This document shows, one piece after another, positions 1 through 10,200 of a stretch of 64,000 bases of DNA. Under the pieces are notes generated by a model. The model was not told where the DNA came from, did not search any database, and was given only the letters and a program-made list of their open reading frames with translations. The translations under genes and the position numbers were made by a program. Each line of letters begins with the position of its first letter. Position 1 is the first letter of the stretch. Source of the DNA: Hypericum androsaemum (Eukaryota; Streptophyta; Magnoliopsida; Malpighiales; Hypericaceae). The stretch is from NCBI GenBank assembly GCA_963995505.1, contig OZ023197.1, positions 6,790,121 to 6,854,120 on the forward strand, given 5' to 3'.

Positions 1-164
1 CTCTCTTGTTTGCACACTATCCGGTCCATCTTTTCGCTGAGCTTCTTGACGTCCGTTCTCATTATATGCCTCATCCCACTAAGAAGGGCGTCCATAAACG
101 TGTGTGGATCACCAACCAATGGTGCAACACCTTCAACGGATCTTCTTGAGTAGTTATAAGACAT
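1..164 (-). CDS. Family B ORF, N-terminal part (runs off window)
   Basis: First 54 or so codons of the family B protein, starting at the ATG complementary to 162-164 and leaving the window at base 1. The sequence matches the two complete copies further right apart from scattered substitutions. It follows the same purine-rich leader and primer site (396-407) on its upstream side. Function unknown; see the complete copy at 1942-2976. Confidence 0.75.
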   Translation of the reverse strand, partial: MSYNYSRRSVEGVAPLVGDPHTFMDALLSGMRHIMRTDVKKLSEKMDRIVCKQE

Positions 165-409
165 TCTTGCAGATTCTCCTTTTTTTTCTTTTCACTTTTT
201 TGCAAACTTTTTTTTTCAGCCTCTTTTCTTCCTTTGTAGGCTGCCTTCTTTTCTTTCTTTCCTTTTTCCGGATTTTTCTCTCTTTTTTTGATTTTTTTTT
301 CTTTCTCCAACTCAGAATACAATAAGAACAACTAACTGAAAACTAATGATAAAAACGAAATTTAAAGGATAGATAGAACTGAAATAGAAGTCTAAGCTCT
401 GATACCAAA
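165..409 (-). other. Family B leader with primer-binding site
   Basis: Non-coding leader between LTR1 and the B ORF. The primer site reads TGGTATCAGAGC on the minus strand (396-407), two bases inside the LTR. The leader is strongly purine-rich in the sense direction (about 177-310). The same layout recurs at 2977-3221 (primer site 3208-3219) and 4991-5235 (primer site 5222-5233). Lysine-rich reading frames here are composition artefacts. Confidence 0.85.
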
Positions 410-1201
410 TGATACGAACCCCGCCAACGATGCGACGAGACCCGGCCACAAAGCGTGAAATCCCAGATCGTTCTAGATCAGTTCGTGATGGAGATCTCGA
501 CCCGATGCACACAACCAAACAAGAACCTTGGTATTAAGACCGCGACCCGCTGCTTGAGTTGAAACAAAGAACCTTGATATGTCGATGACGCCACAAACGG
601 TGATGAAGATCCACTTGATAAGTCGATGGTGAACTCGACGGAATCCCTCCGTTGTGTTCGAATTGTTCCAAAGAACCAAGAGAGCAAAGCCCACGTTTTT
701 TCAATCAATAATGGTCTCCTTTTCTCATTGCATAAGCCTCTATAAATAGGCTCAATATTACAAAGAGATTCTAAATCAAACAACTCCTAAAAATCTGGCT
801 GGAAAGGGAAACTAAAAAGGAAACAAATCTCAGCCTTTTAGGAAGGCTAAAAACGTGACAAACAAGCTAAATAAGCCAAGAGTTGTTGGAATATAACTTC
901 CTAATCAAAACTAATGGCTGAAATAAACTTCCTAAATAGAATGCCCAAATCAGAGAGAATGAATCTTCAAGATCTTTGCTGCTGAAAGGACCTTCTAGAA
1001 CTTGTATTTATGGTCATAAACTCAGCTGAATTTCGTGGCTCTTGGCCATGGACTTTAATAAATTTGCTTGAGCCCAACTCTCTAAAGTATGCTTGAAAAT
1101 CAGCCCACAAAGTTGTGACTTGAAGTGCTTTGTGTGTGCTCTCTCACTTGGTCAGATTGGCACTTGAAATTATCATATGAGTGCTTCCCATATTCATATC
1201 A
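410..1201 (-). repeat. Family B LTR 1
   Basis: 792-bp LTR. In the sense direction it starts TGATATGAATATGG and ends GGTTCGTATCA. It is followed on its downstream side by the primer site, so it acts as 5' LTR of the element leaving the window. It matches LTR2 to LTR4 with only occasional substitutions. Confidence 0.92.
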
Positions 1202-1207
1202 TTCAAA
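1202..1207. other. Six-base junction between two adjacent B LTRs
   Basis: TTCAAA separates LTR1 and LTR2. The same bases lie to the right of LTR4 at 12438-12443, where they continue TGATTTC into element D. With the first LTR2 bases they give CAAATGAT, which also occurs at the primer-site/LTR boundary of B (CCAAATGAT). This points to a crossover at 8 bp of shared sequence. Confidence 0.75.
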
Positions 1208-1999
1208 TGATACGAACCCCGCCAACGATGCGACGAGACCCGGCCACAAAGCGTGAAATCCCAGATCGTTCTAAATCAGTTCGTGATGGAGATCTCGACC
1301 CGATGCACACAACCAAACAAGAACCTTGGTATTAAGACCGCGACCCGCTGCTTGAGTTGAAACAAAGAACCTTGATATGTCGATGACGCCACAAACGGTG
1401 ATGAAGATCCGCTTGATAAGTCGATGGTGAACTCGACGGAATCCCTCCGTTGAGTTCGAATTGTTCCGAAGAACCAAGAGAGCAAAGCCCACGTTTTTTC
1501 AATCAATAATGGTCTCCTTTTCTCATTGCATAAGCCTCTATAAATAGGCTCAATATTACAAAGAGATTCTAAATCAAACAACTCCTAAAAATCTGGCTGG
1601 AAAGGGAAACTAAAAAGGAAACAAATCTCAGCCTTTTAGGAAGGCTAAAAACGTGACAAACAAGCTAAATAAGCCAAGAGTTGTTGGAATATAACTTCCT
1701 AATCAAAACTAATGGCTGAAATAAACTTCCTAAATAGAATGCCCAAATCAGAGAGAATGAATCTTCAAGATCTTTGCTGCTGAAAGGACCTTCTAGAACT
1801 TGTATTTATGGTCATAAACTCAGCTGAATTTCGTGGCTCTTGGCCATGGACTTTAATAAATTTGCTTGAGCCCAACTCTCCAAAGTATGCTTGAAAATCA
1901 GCCCACAAAGTTGTGACTTGAAGTGCTTTGTGTGTGCTCTCTCACTTGGTCAGATTGGCACTTGAAATTATCATATGAGTGCTTCCCATATTCATATCA
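1208..1999 (-). repeat. Family B LTR 2
   Basis: 792-bp LTR. Its right boundary abuts the PPT (sense CAAGAGGAGGGGAA, 2000-2013), so it is the 3' LTR of the central B unit. The last 16 codons of the B ORF lie inside it. Confidence 0.92.
1539..1546 (-). promoter_or_regulatory. TATA-like box in B LTR
   Basis: Sense TATTTATA in the middle of the 792-bp LTR, at the place expected for the U3/R promoter of an LTR. The same box is in the other B LTRs. Identified by sequence only. Confidence 0.5.
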
Positions 2000-2976
2000 T
2001 TCCCCTCCTCTTGAATGGGATTTGTTCTCAAATCCTCGCATATGTCATAGTGCCACAAATTAACAACCATGCTGGAACAAGGTTGAGTCTTCGAACATCG
2101 CGGTTGTACTTGATACCTTCCATTCCAACAGAACAAGTACTTCGATCTTAAAGAATCTGAAGTCATCTCCAACTCAAAAGCCAAAGCCCTACTAATCCGT
2201 TTAAGCCTTTCTTTGAACTTCAAACTATTCCAGATGTTGATCAACGGTGAACCTCCAATATAATCAAACTTGTTCACTCCCAAGAAATCAATATGCTCAA
2301 CATATTCAACGTGAAAATCTGGAAACATGTAAGATATGGGTTGATCCTCTTCCTTGTTAACAGCAACAATAAGTTCTTCATGTTCACCATCAATAGGAAT
2401 TGTGCACTTCTTCATGTGAACAATATCCACCACAGATGATTCGTCAAATAAATCTCTTAGGTAAAGTAGTGACATGGTATGGTCATCAAAATAATCTCCA
2501 TCAAATAAATCAATGGAATATTCACCAAACTCCTTCCATGTCAAAACCTCTTCAAAAACTTCATCTGAAGGCATACCAATTTCAGAACAACATACCTTTT
2601 CCTCAATGTTGCACTTAGATTGAATGATCTTCTCTTGTTGTACTTCACTAACTTCTCTTGTATGCAAGTCAATTTTCCTTGCCAAAGACATAAGTTTCTC
2701 CCAGCTGTCTTCATCATCCCATGCTGTAACTCTAAGAGTGCTATCGCCTCTAACCCCAATCTTTCTTTGTTGAGCTCTTGTATCCCTGCATACATTAGGA
2801 ACAACTTGTATCCTCTCTTGTTTGCACACTATCCGGTCCATCTTTTCGCTGAGCTTCTTGACCTCCGTTCTCATTATATGCCTCATCCCACTAAGAAGGG
2901 CGTCCATAAACGTGTGTGGATCACCAACCAATGGTGCAACACCTTCAACGGATCTTCTTGAGTAGTTATAAGACAT
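1942..2976 (-). CDS. Family B 344-residue protein of unknown function
   Basis: Single ORF of the non-autonomous B element, occupying the gag position right after the leader. The N-terminal third is basic and probably helical (KKLSEKMDRI); the middle is acidic and aromatic (LFDGDYFDDHTMSLLYLRDL). The C-terminal part carries NLWHYDICEDLRTNP, which resembles the stretch just before the PPT in families A and D. There is no CX2CX4HX4C knuckle, DGG/DTG protease motif, YXDD or DDE. The last residues are encoded in the 3' LTR. Starting at this ATG gives the full length and is conserved in three copies. It could be a degenerate gag or a packaging protein; the function is not known. Confidence 0.7.
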   Translation of the reverse strand: MSYNYSRRSVEGVAPLVGDPHTFMDALLSGMRHIMRTEVKKLSEKMDRIVCKQERIQVVPNVCRDTRAQQRKIGVRGDSTLRVTAWDDEDSWEKLMSLARKIDLHTREVSEVQQEKIIQSKCNIEEKVCCSEIGMPSDEVFEEVLTWKEFGEYSIDLFDGDYFDDHTMSLLYLRDLFDESSVVDIVHMKKCTIPIDGEHEELIVAVNKEEDQPISYMFPDFHVEYVEHIDFLGVNKFDYIGGSPLINIWNSLKFKERLKRISRALAFELEMTSDSLRSKYLFCWNGRYQVQPRCSKTQPCSSMVVNLWHYDICEDLRTNPIQEEGNDMNMGSTHMIISSANLTK

Positions 2977-3221
2977 TCTTGCAGATTCTCCTTTTTTTTC
3001 TTTTCACTTTTTTGCAAACTTTTTTTTTCAGCCTCTTTTCTTCCTTTGTAGGCTGCCTTCTTTTCTTTCTTTCCTTTTTCCGGATTTTTCTCTCTTTTTT
3101 TGATTTTTTTTTCTTTCTCCAACTCAGAATACAATAAGAACAACTAACTGAAAACTAATGATAAAAACGAAATTTAAAGGATAGATAGAACTGAAATAGA
3201 AGTCTAAGCTCTGATACCAAA

Positions 3222-4013
3222 TGATACGAACCCCGCCAACGATGCGACGAGACCCGGCCACAAAGCGTGAAATCCCAGATCGTTCTAGATCAGTTCGTGA
3301 TGGAGATCTCGACCCGATGCACACAACCAAACAAGAACCTTGGTATTAAGACCGCAACCCGCTGCTTGAGTTGAAACAAAGAACCTTGATATGTCGATGA
3401 CGCCACAAACGGTGATGAAGATCCACTTGATAAGTCGATGGTGAACTCGACGGAATCCCTCCGTTGTGTTCGAATTGTTCCAAAGAACCAAGAGAGCAAA
3501 GCCCACGTTTTTTCAATCAATAATGGTCTCCTTTTCTCATTGCATAAGCCTCTATAAATAGGCTCAATATTACAAAGAGATTCTAAATCAAACAACTCCT
3601 AAAAATCTGGCTGGAAAGGGAAACTAAAAAGGAAACAAATCTCAGCCTTTTAGGAAGGCTAAAAACGTGACAAACAAGCTAAATAAGCCAAGAGTTGTTG
3701 GAATATAACTTCCTAATCAAAACTAATGGCTGAAATAAACTTCCTAAATAGAATGCCCAAATCAGAGAGAATGAATCTTCAAGATCTTTGCTGCTGAAAG
3801 GACCTTCTAGAACTTGTATTTATGGTCATAAACTCAGCTGAATTTCGTGGCTCTTGGCCATGGACTTTAATAAATTTGCTTGAGCCCAACTCTCCAAAGT
3901 ATGCTTGAAAATCAGCCCACAAAGTTGTGACTTGAAGTGCTTTGTGTGTGCTCTCTCACTTGGTCAGATTGGCACTTGAAATTATCATATGAGTGCTTCC
4001 CATATTCATATCA
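3222..4013 (-). repeat. Family B LTR 3, shared by two units
   Basis: 792-bp LTR with a primer site on one side (3208-3219) and a PPT on the other (4014-4027), so it serves both adjacent internal regions. This is the usual product of unequal recombination between LTR elements. Confidence 0.92.
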
Positions 4014-4990
4014 TTCCCCTCCTCTTGAATGGGATTTGTCCTCAAATCCTCGCATATGTCATAGTGCCACAAATTAACAACCATGCTGGAACAAGGTTGA
4101 GTCTTCGAACATCGCGGTTGTACTTGATACCTTCCATTCCAACAGAACAAGTACTTCGATCTTAAAGAATCTGAAGTCATCTCCAACTCAAAAGCCAAAG
4201 CCCTACTAATCCGTTTAAGCCTTTCTTTGAACTTCAAACTATTCCAGATGTTGATCAACGGTGAACCTCCAATATAATCAAACTTGTTCACTCCCAAGAA
4301 ATCAATATGCTCAACATATTCAACGTGAAAATCTGGAAACATGTAAGATATGGGTTGATCCTCTTCCTTGTTAACAGCAACAATAAGTTCTTCATGTTCA
4401 CCATCAATAGGAATTGTGCACTTCTTCATGTGAACAATATCCACCACAGATGATTCGTCAAATAAATCTCTTAGGTAAAGTAGTGACATGGTATGGTCAT
4501 CAAAATAATCTCCATCAAATAAATCAATGGAATATTCACCAAACTCCTTCCATGTCAAAACCTCTTCAAAAACTTCATCTGAAGGCATACCAATTTCAGA
4601 ACAACATACCTTTTCCTCAATGTTGCACTTAGATTGAATGATCTTCTCTTGTTGTACTTCACTAACTTCTCTTGTATGCAAGTCAATTTTCCTTGCCAAA
4701 GACATAAGTTTCTCCCAGCTGTCTTCATCATCCCATGCTGTAACTCTAAGAGTGCTATCGCCTCTAACCCCAATCTTTCTTTGTTGAGCTCTTGTATCCC
4801 TGCATACATTAGGAACAACTTGTATCCTCTCTTGTTTGCACACTATCCGGTCCATCTTTTCGCTGAGCTTCTTGACGTCCGTTCTCATTATATGCCTCAT
4901 CCCACTAAGAAGGGCGTCCATAAACGTGTGTGGATCACCAACCAATGGTGCAACACCTTCAACGGATCTTCTTGAGTAGTTATAAGACAT
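3956..4990 (-). CDS. Family B 344-residue protein, second copy
   Basis: Nearly identical to the ORF at 1942-2976. The visible protein difference is D for E in the helical N-terminal part (RTDVKK against RTEVKK). Both ORFs being open with so few changes means the tandem amplification is recent or the ORF is under constraint. Same context: purine-rich leader upstream, last codons in the LTR downstream. Confidence 0.7.
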   Translation of the reverse strand: MSYNYSRRSVEGVAPLVGDPHTFMDALLSGMRHIMRTDVKKLSEKMDRIVCKQERIQVVPNVCRDTRAQQRKIGVRGDSTLRVTAWDDEDSWEKLMSLARKIDLHTREVSEVQQEKIIQSKCNIEEKVCCSEIGMPSDEVFEEVLTWKEFGEYSIDLFDGDYFDDHTMSLLYLRDLFDESSVVDIVHMKKCTIPIDGEHEELIVAVNKEEDQPISYMFPDFHVEYVEHIDFLGVNKFDYIGGSPLINIWNSLKFKERLKRISRALAFELEMTSDSLRSKYLFCWNGRYQVQPRCSKTQPCSSMVVNLWHYDICEDLRTNPIQEEGNDMNMGSTHMIISSANLTK

Positions 4991-5235
4991 TCTTGCAGAT
5001 TCTCCTTTTTTTTCTTTTCACTTTTTTGCAAACTTTTTTTTTCAGCCTCTTTTCTTCCTTTGTAGGCTGCCTTCTTTTCTTTCTTTCCTTTTTCCGGATT
5101 TTTCTCTCTTTTTTTGATTTTTTTTTCTTTCTCCAACTCAGAATACAATAAGAACAACTAACTGAAAACTAATGATAAAAACGAAATTTAAAGGATAGAT
5201 AGAACTGAAATAGAAGTCTAAGCTCTGATACCAAA

Positions 5236-5814
5236 TGATACGAACCCCGCCAACGATGCGACGAGACCCGGCCACAAAGCGTGAAATCCCAGATCGTTCT
5301 AGATCAGTTCGTGATGGAGATCTCGACCCGATGCACACAACCAAACAAGAACCTTGGTATTAAGACCGCGACCCGCTGCTTGAGTTGAAACAAAGAACCT
5401 TGATATGTCGATGACGCCACAAACGGTGATGAAGATCCACTTGATAAGTCGATGGTGAACTCGACGGAATCCCTCCGTTGTGTTCGAATTGTTCCAAAGA
5501 ACCAAGAGAGCAAAGCCCACGTTTTTTCAATCAATAATGGTCTCCTTTTCTCATTGCATAAGCCTCTATAAATAGGCTCAATATTACAAAGAGATTCTAA
5601 ATCAAACAACTCCTAAAAATCTGGCTGGAAAGGGAAACTAAAAAGGAAACAAATCTCAGCCTTTTAGGAAGGCTAAAAACGTGACAAACAAGCTAAATAA
5701 GCCAAGAGTTGTTGGAATATAACTTCCTAATCAAAACTAATGGCTGAAATAAACTTCCTAAATAGAATGCCCAAATCAGAGAGAATGAATCTTCAAGATC
5801 TTTGCTGCTGAAAG
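5236..5814 (-). repeat. Family B LTR 4, segment right of primer site
   Basis: First 579 bp (plus-strand order) of a 792-bp LTR interrupted by element A1. It ends in GAAAG (5810-5814), the target duplication of A1. The rest lies at 12225-12437. Confidence 0.92.
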
Positions 5815-6294
5815 TGATGTGAGCAAGCCTAAGGACGCACCTACTATCAAGCTTGTAGACTCGCAGCAAGTTCAAGTTCCAATTGGGCCAATGACAAGAG
5901 CACGAGCTAGGAAGTTGCAATCTGATTTCAATGGACTAATGCAAGAAGTTTGGGCTCAAGTTGGTGCGTACAAGTGCAAGGACGTGCATGAGGCACATGC
6001 AAAGCCCATGCACGTGATAGAGGCTTTTTTGGAAGCTTAATATGCACACCAACTTCTGGATGCATGCGCACATGGAGAATCAGCAAGAATCAACCTATTT
6101 AGGCCATGCATCTTCTTGTTAGGACGTGCAATTAATTGTTATTCTATTAGATATTATTTGTTTAGATTATTTCCTATTTTAGTTGAATAATTCGGCCAGA
6201 ATCTCCTTAGAATAGGAAAGAGAGTTTTGGCCAGCCTTTGAACTCCTTTTTAAGGAGTTAGCTTGTTTAGGAATATTTTGGTACTTTGGGAGCC

Positions 6295-6303
6295 TATATA
6301 AAG
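6295..6303 (+). promoter_or_regulatory. TATA box of A LTR
   Basis: TATATAAAG in the middle of the LTR, preceded by GCC, conserved in all A and D LTRs seen here (for example 32695 in A5 and 14555 in D). Transcription would start about 30 bp downstream. Confidence 0.65.
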
Positions 6304-6315
6304 AGGACTCCTAGC

Positions 6316-6321
6316 AATAAA
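6316..6321 (+). terminator. AATAAA poly(A)-type signal in A LTR
   Basis: AATAAA 13 bp after the TATA box, conserved across A and D LTRs. In the 3' LTR it could direct 3'-end formation. Its closeness to the promoter makes use in the 5' LTR unlikely. Confidence 0.4.
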
Positions 6322-6621
6322 ACGTACACATACAATTCGGAAATACTTAGCATTGGCTAGTTGAGAGTTTGATACTCGTTTGTTCTTGCTTAGGCTGGTG
6401 AGTCGTCTTGGCCAGAATTTATCCTTCACTTATCAAGCGGATATTCCATCCCCGTTTGTGGCGTGATACGACCTTAGGTCAAGGTTCAGAAGCCCTTGCA
6501 GCGGGTTGAGGTACAAATTCGTGCCTTAGTTCGTGTAAGTTCTTGTGAGTTGTGATCTGTTCCATTCTAAAGTAACAAACGGTCCGAGTTGTGAATCTTT
6601 TCCGCGGAGATTCATATCAGT

Positions 6622-6633
6622 TGGTATCAGAGC
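6622..6633 (+). other. A1 primer-binding site
   Basis: TGGTATCAGAGC two bases after the 5' LTR, complementary to the 3' end of initiator-Met tRNA as in most plant LTR elements. Confidence 0.9.
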
Positions 6634-7290
6634 TTAGCTTGTTACTTTAGTTCATTATCCTTGTTATTTTTGTTCTTGTTGGTTCGTTTTGTTGCTTGTT
6701 ATTTTTTTGTTCTTGTTGGTTCGTTTTCTCTCCTCGCTGTTTGAGAGAAAAGAGAGGAAAACAAACGAGTGAAGCAAGAAAAGAAAGAAAAGAAAAGAAA
6801 GAAAAAAAAAAGAAAAGAAAAGAAAAGAAAAGAAAAAAAAAGGAAAGAAAAGAAAAAGAAAAAAAGGAAGCCGCAAGCTAAAGAGGAAGCAAGCTAAATT
6901 GGAAGTCTCAAGCTAAAGAGGAAGCAAGCTAAATTGGAAGTCTCAAGCTAAAGAGGAAGCAAATCCGAGGGAAGCTAGCAAACTAAGGAGGCGCAACAGC
7001 TGATCAAGAAAGGGGACGAGCAAGACTAAAAGAAAGACCAAAGAGGAACTTTAACATTCTGTTTGTTAAAGCGTGGAGCTCAAGCAAGGCCGTTCTAGCC
7101 TTAGTAAGAACATACAAGTATCACGAGAGGAAAAAGGCAAGAGTGTGCGAGTACCTTAGAGAGAAAAGCCAAATATTTGAGTGCAAACACGAGTGAACTT
7201 GAGTGCACCCTACATTGAGAGTATACACGTAAGGGAGTGAGCTTGTGAGGCCATAATTTTTTTTACTAACCAATTTTTCTTGTAGCAAAC
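6634..7290 (+). other. A1 untranslated leader, purine-rich
   Basis: About 650 bp between primer site and gag with no plausible gene. It holds an almost pure A/G stretch of AAAGA-type units (about 6766-6870), a 35-bp minisatellite (6874-6960), and an A-rich part before the ATG. Lysine-rich reading frames here are low-complexity artefacts. Packaging and dimerisation signals would be expected here, but none can be assigned from sequence. Confidence 0.75.
6874..6960 (+). repeat. 35-bp minisatellite in A leader
   Basis: Two full 35-bp units beginning CAAGCTAAAGAGGAAG (6874 and 6909) and a third partial one (6944-6960). Copy number differs between A elements: A5 has one unit fewer, A8 keeps the same number as A1. 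Confidence 0.85.
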
Positions 7291-10200
7291 ATGTCGCATG
7301 AAGGTCAAACTATGGGAAGCATAGACCTTAAGTTATTAGTGGATGCCTTGGCCGGGAAGCTCGAGCGGATGGTGCAAGCTCAGATGGAGCCTTTGCAACT
7401 ACGCGTGGATGCCGTGGAGAATTCTCGTGACAACCCCCAAACGCGAGGCGAACTCCAAAGGCGTAGGAGAGGAGTACCTATTGGAGAATCGAGCGGAGCT
7501 GATTCTGAGTCGGAAGAAGGCGTAGGCTCTACAAGGAGTCTTAGGAGAGCAAGAACAAACCGTCCACCTAGGGAGGCAAGGCCAAAGAGAGACGACAACA
7601 TAGGGAGTATCAAACTGAAGATACCTTCCTTTGCTGGTCGTTCTGACCCGGAGGCGTACTTAGAGTGGGAGAAGAAGATTGAGTTCGTGTTTGATTGCCA
7701 CAATAGCTCCGAAGAAAAGAAGGTAAAACTTGCCATCACCGAATTCACTGATTATGCTATAACTTGGTGGGATCAACTTGTGACTAGCAGGAGGAGAAAT
7801 AGAGAACGCCCTATAGCTACTTGGGAAGACATGAAAGTGGTGATGAGGAAGAGATTTGTTCCAAGTCATTACTATAGAGAGCTGTATAAGAAGTTACAAG
7901 GAATGAGGCAAGGAAGTTTGAGTGTGGAGGAGTATTTCAAACAGATGGAGATGGCCATGATAAGAGCTGATATAGATGAAGATAGAGAAGTTACAATGGC
8001 AAGGTTCTTGAATGGACTCAATCCTGAAATTCAAGACAAAGTTGAGTTGCAACACTATGTGGAGTTGGAGGACATGGTGCATATGGCAACGAAAATTGAG
8101 AAGCAACTCAAGAGAGGAGAGGGGAGAACAAAAGCTACATCGAATTCTACTTGGAAGCCAAACTACCAAAAGAAGTTTGACAAGCCACAAGCAGCCAAAG
8201 TAGAGCATAAATCCGAGAGTTCTCAAGCTAATTCTCAAAGGAAAGTGGAAGTCACTCCAGCTAGGAACCGTGACATCAAGTGCTTTAAGTGTCAAGGAAG
8301 AGGGCACATCTCAAGTCAATGCCCTAACAAGCAAGCAATGGTGATCAAGGAGAGTGGAGAGATTGAAACTGAAGAAGAGGATTCGGAGCATGAAAGCATG
8401 CCTTCTTTGGAGGACGTATCCGAGGAAGAGTACCAAGCTGCTGAGAGGCTTACTCTTGTGTCTAGAAGAGCATTGAATGTGCAAGTAAAAGAAGAAAATG
8501 ATGTGGCTCAAAGAGAAAATATTTTTCACACAAGGTGCTATGTCAAAGACAAGGTGTGTAGTGTCATCATAGATGGAGGAAGTTGTGCTAATGTTGCAAG
8601 CACTACTATGGTGGAGAAGTTAGGGTTACTCACGGGAAAACACCCTAAGCCTTACAAACTACAATGGCTGAATGATAGTGGAGAAGTACGAGTGATGAAG
8701 CAAGTATTGGTAGCATTCCGCATTGGCAACTATGAGGATGAAGTGTTGTGTGATGTTGTACCAATGCAAGCTGGTCACCTATTGTTAGGAAGGCCGTGGC
8801 AGTTTGATAGGAAAGTGCATCATGATGGCTACACCAACAAGTATTCATTTATACTTAAGAAGAGAGTAATCACCTTGGCACCCTTGTCACCATCACAAGT
8901 TTGTGAAGATCAACGTCAGTTGCAAAAAGAAAGTGATGAGCAAAGAGAGCGTGACAAGAAGAAAAAGAATGAGAGGAGAGAAGAAGCCGAAAAAAAGATA
9001 AGAAAAACGGCCAATGGAGAGGAAAAGATTGAGAAAACAAAAGAAGCCGGAAAAACAGAAATTAAAACGGCCAAAGAGAGAAAAAACGAGAGTTGGAAAA
9101 AGAGTTACTATGTGGGAACAAGTGATATTAAGCAAGCGTGCTTTACAAAGAAGCCTATGATCTTACTTCGGTATAGGGAGGCACTTTTAAACACTAACGA
9201 GCTTGAACCACATGTACCTAGTACGGTTGTGTCTCTTTTGCAGGATTACAAGGATGTCTTTCCCGACGAGCTACCACCTGGTTTGCCACCTATTCGTGGG
9301 ATTGAACATCAAATAGACTTTGTCCCGGGAGCTACCATACCTAACCGTCCCGCATATAGAAGCAATCCTGAAGAGACAAAGGAGCTTGAGAAGCAAGTCA
9401 ACGAGCTGTTGGAGAAAGGGTACGTAAGAGAGAGCATGAGTCCATGTGCTGTTCCAGTCCTACTTGTGCCCAAGAAGGATAAAACATGGAGAATGTGTGT
9501 TGATTGCCGAGCAGTCAAGAACATAACGGTTGATGAAGAAAAGATCCGAGCTATCCGTGAATGGCCAAGCCCTACAAGTGTTGCTAATGTTAGGAGCTTT
9601 CATGGACTAGCTAGTTTTTATAGGAGATTTGTGAAGGACTTTAGTAGCATAGCCGCACCCATAACTGAAGTCATCAAGAAGAACGTGGGCTTTACTTGGG
9701 GAGAAGCTCAAGAGAAGGCTTTCCAACTACTGAAAGGGAAGTTGACTAATGCACCCTTGTTAGCTTTACCTAATTTCTCTAAGACTTTTGAAATAGAGTG
9801 TGATGCTTCTGGTGTAGGAATTGGAGCTGTCCTTATGCAAGAAGGAAGACCTATTGCATACTTTAGTGAGAAACTAAGTGGTGCAACCTTGAATTACCCG
9901 ACCTATGACAAGGAGTTGTACGCACTAGTTCGAGCATTGGAGACATGGCAGCATTATTTGTGGCCCAAGGAGTTCGTGATTCACACTGATCATGAGTCAC
10001 TCAAGCACTTAAAGGGGCAACACAAGCTGAACAAGAGGCATGCACGATGGGTGGAATTCATTGAGACATTTCCTTATGTCATTCGCTACAAGCAAGGTAA
10101 GGAAAATGTAGTGGCTGATGCACTATCACGAAGGTACGCCTTGATCTCAACTCTTGATGCTAAACTACTTGGCTTTGAACACATTAAGGAGATGTATGTT

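Larger units (their letters stand above)
5815..6619 (+). repeat. A1 5' LTR
   Basis: 805 bp, TGATGTGAGC...ATTCATATCA. The first 220 bp or so is the U3 stretch that codes for the polyprotein tail when read in the 3' copy. TATATAAAG (6295-6303) and AATAAA (6316-6321) lie in its central part. Confidence 0.95.

Noticed and set aside
71..331. Lysine-rich ORF in the B leader and similar ones in A leaders
   Set aside because: Product of the purine-rich leader, repeated with the leader in every copy. Frames differ between copies in A.
1..5235. CRISPR-like or satellite array because of regular direct repeats
   Set aside because: The repeats are 792-bp LTRs with primer sites and PPTs.
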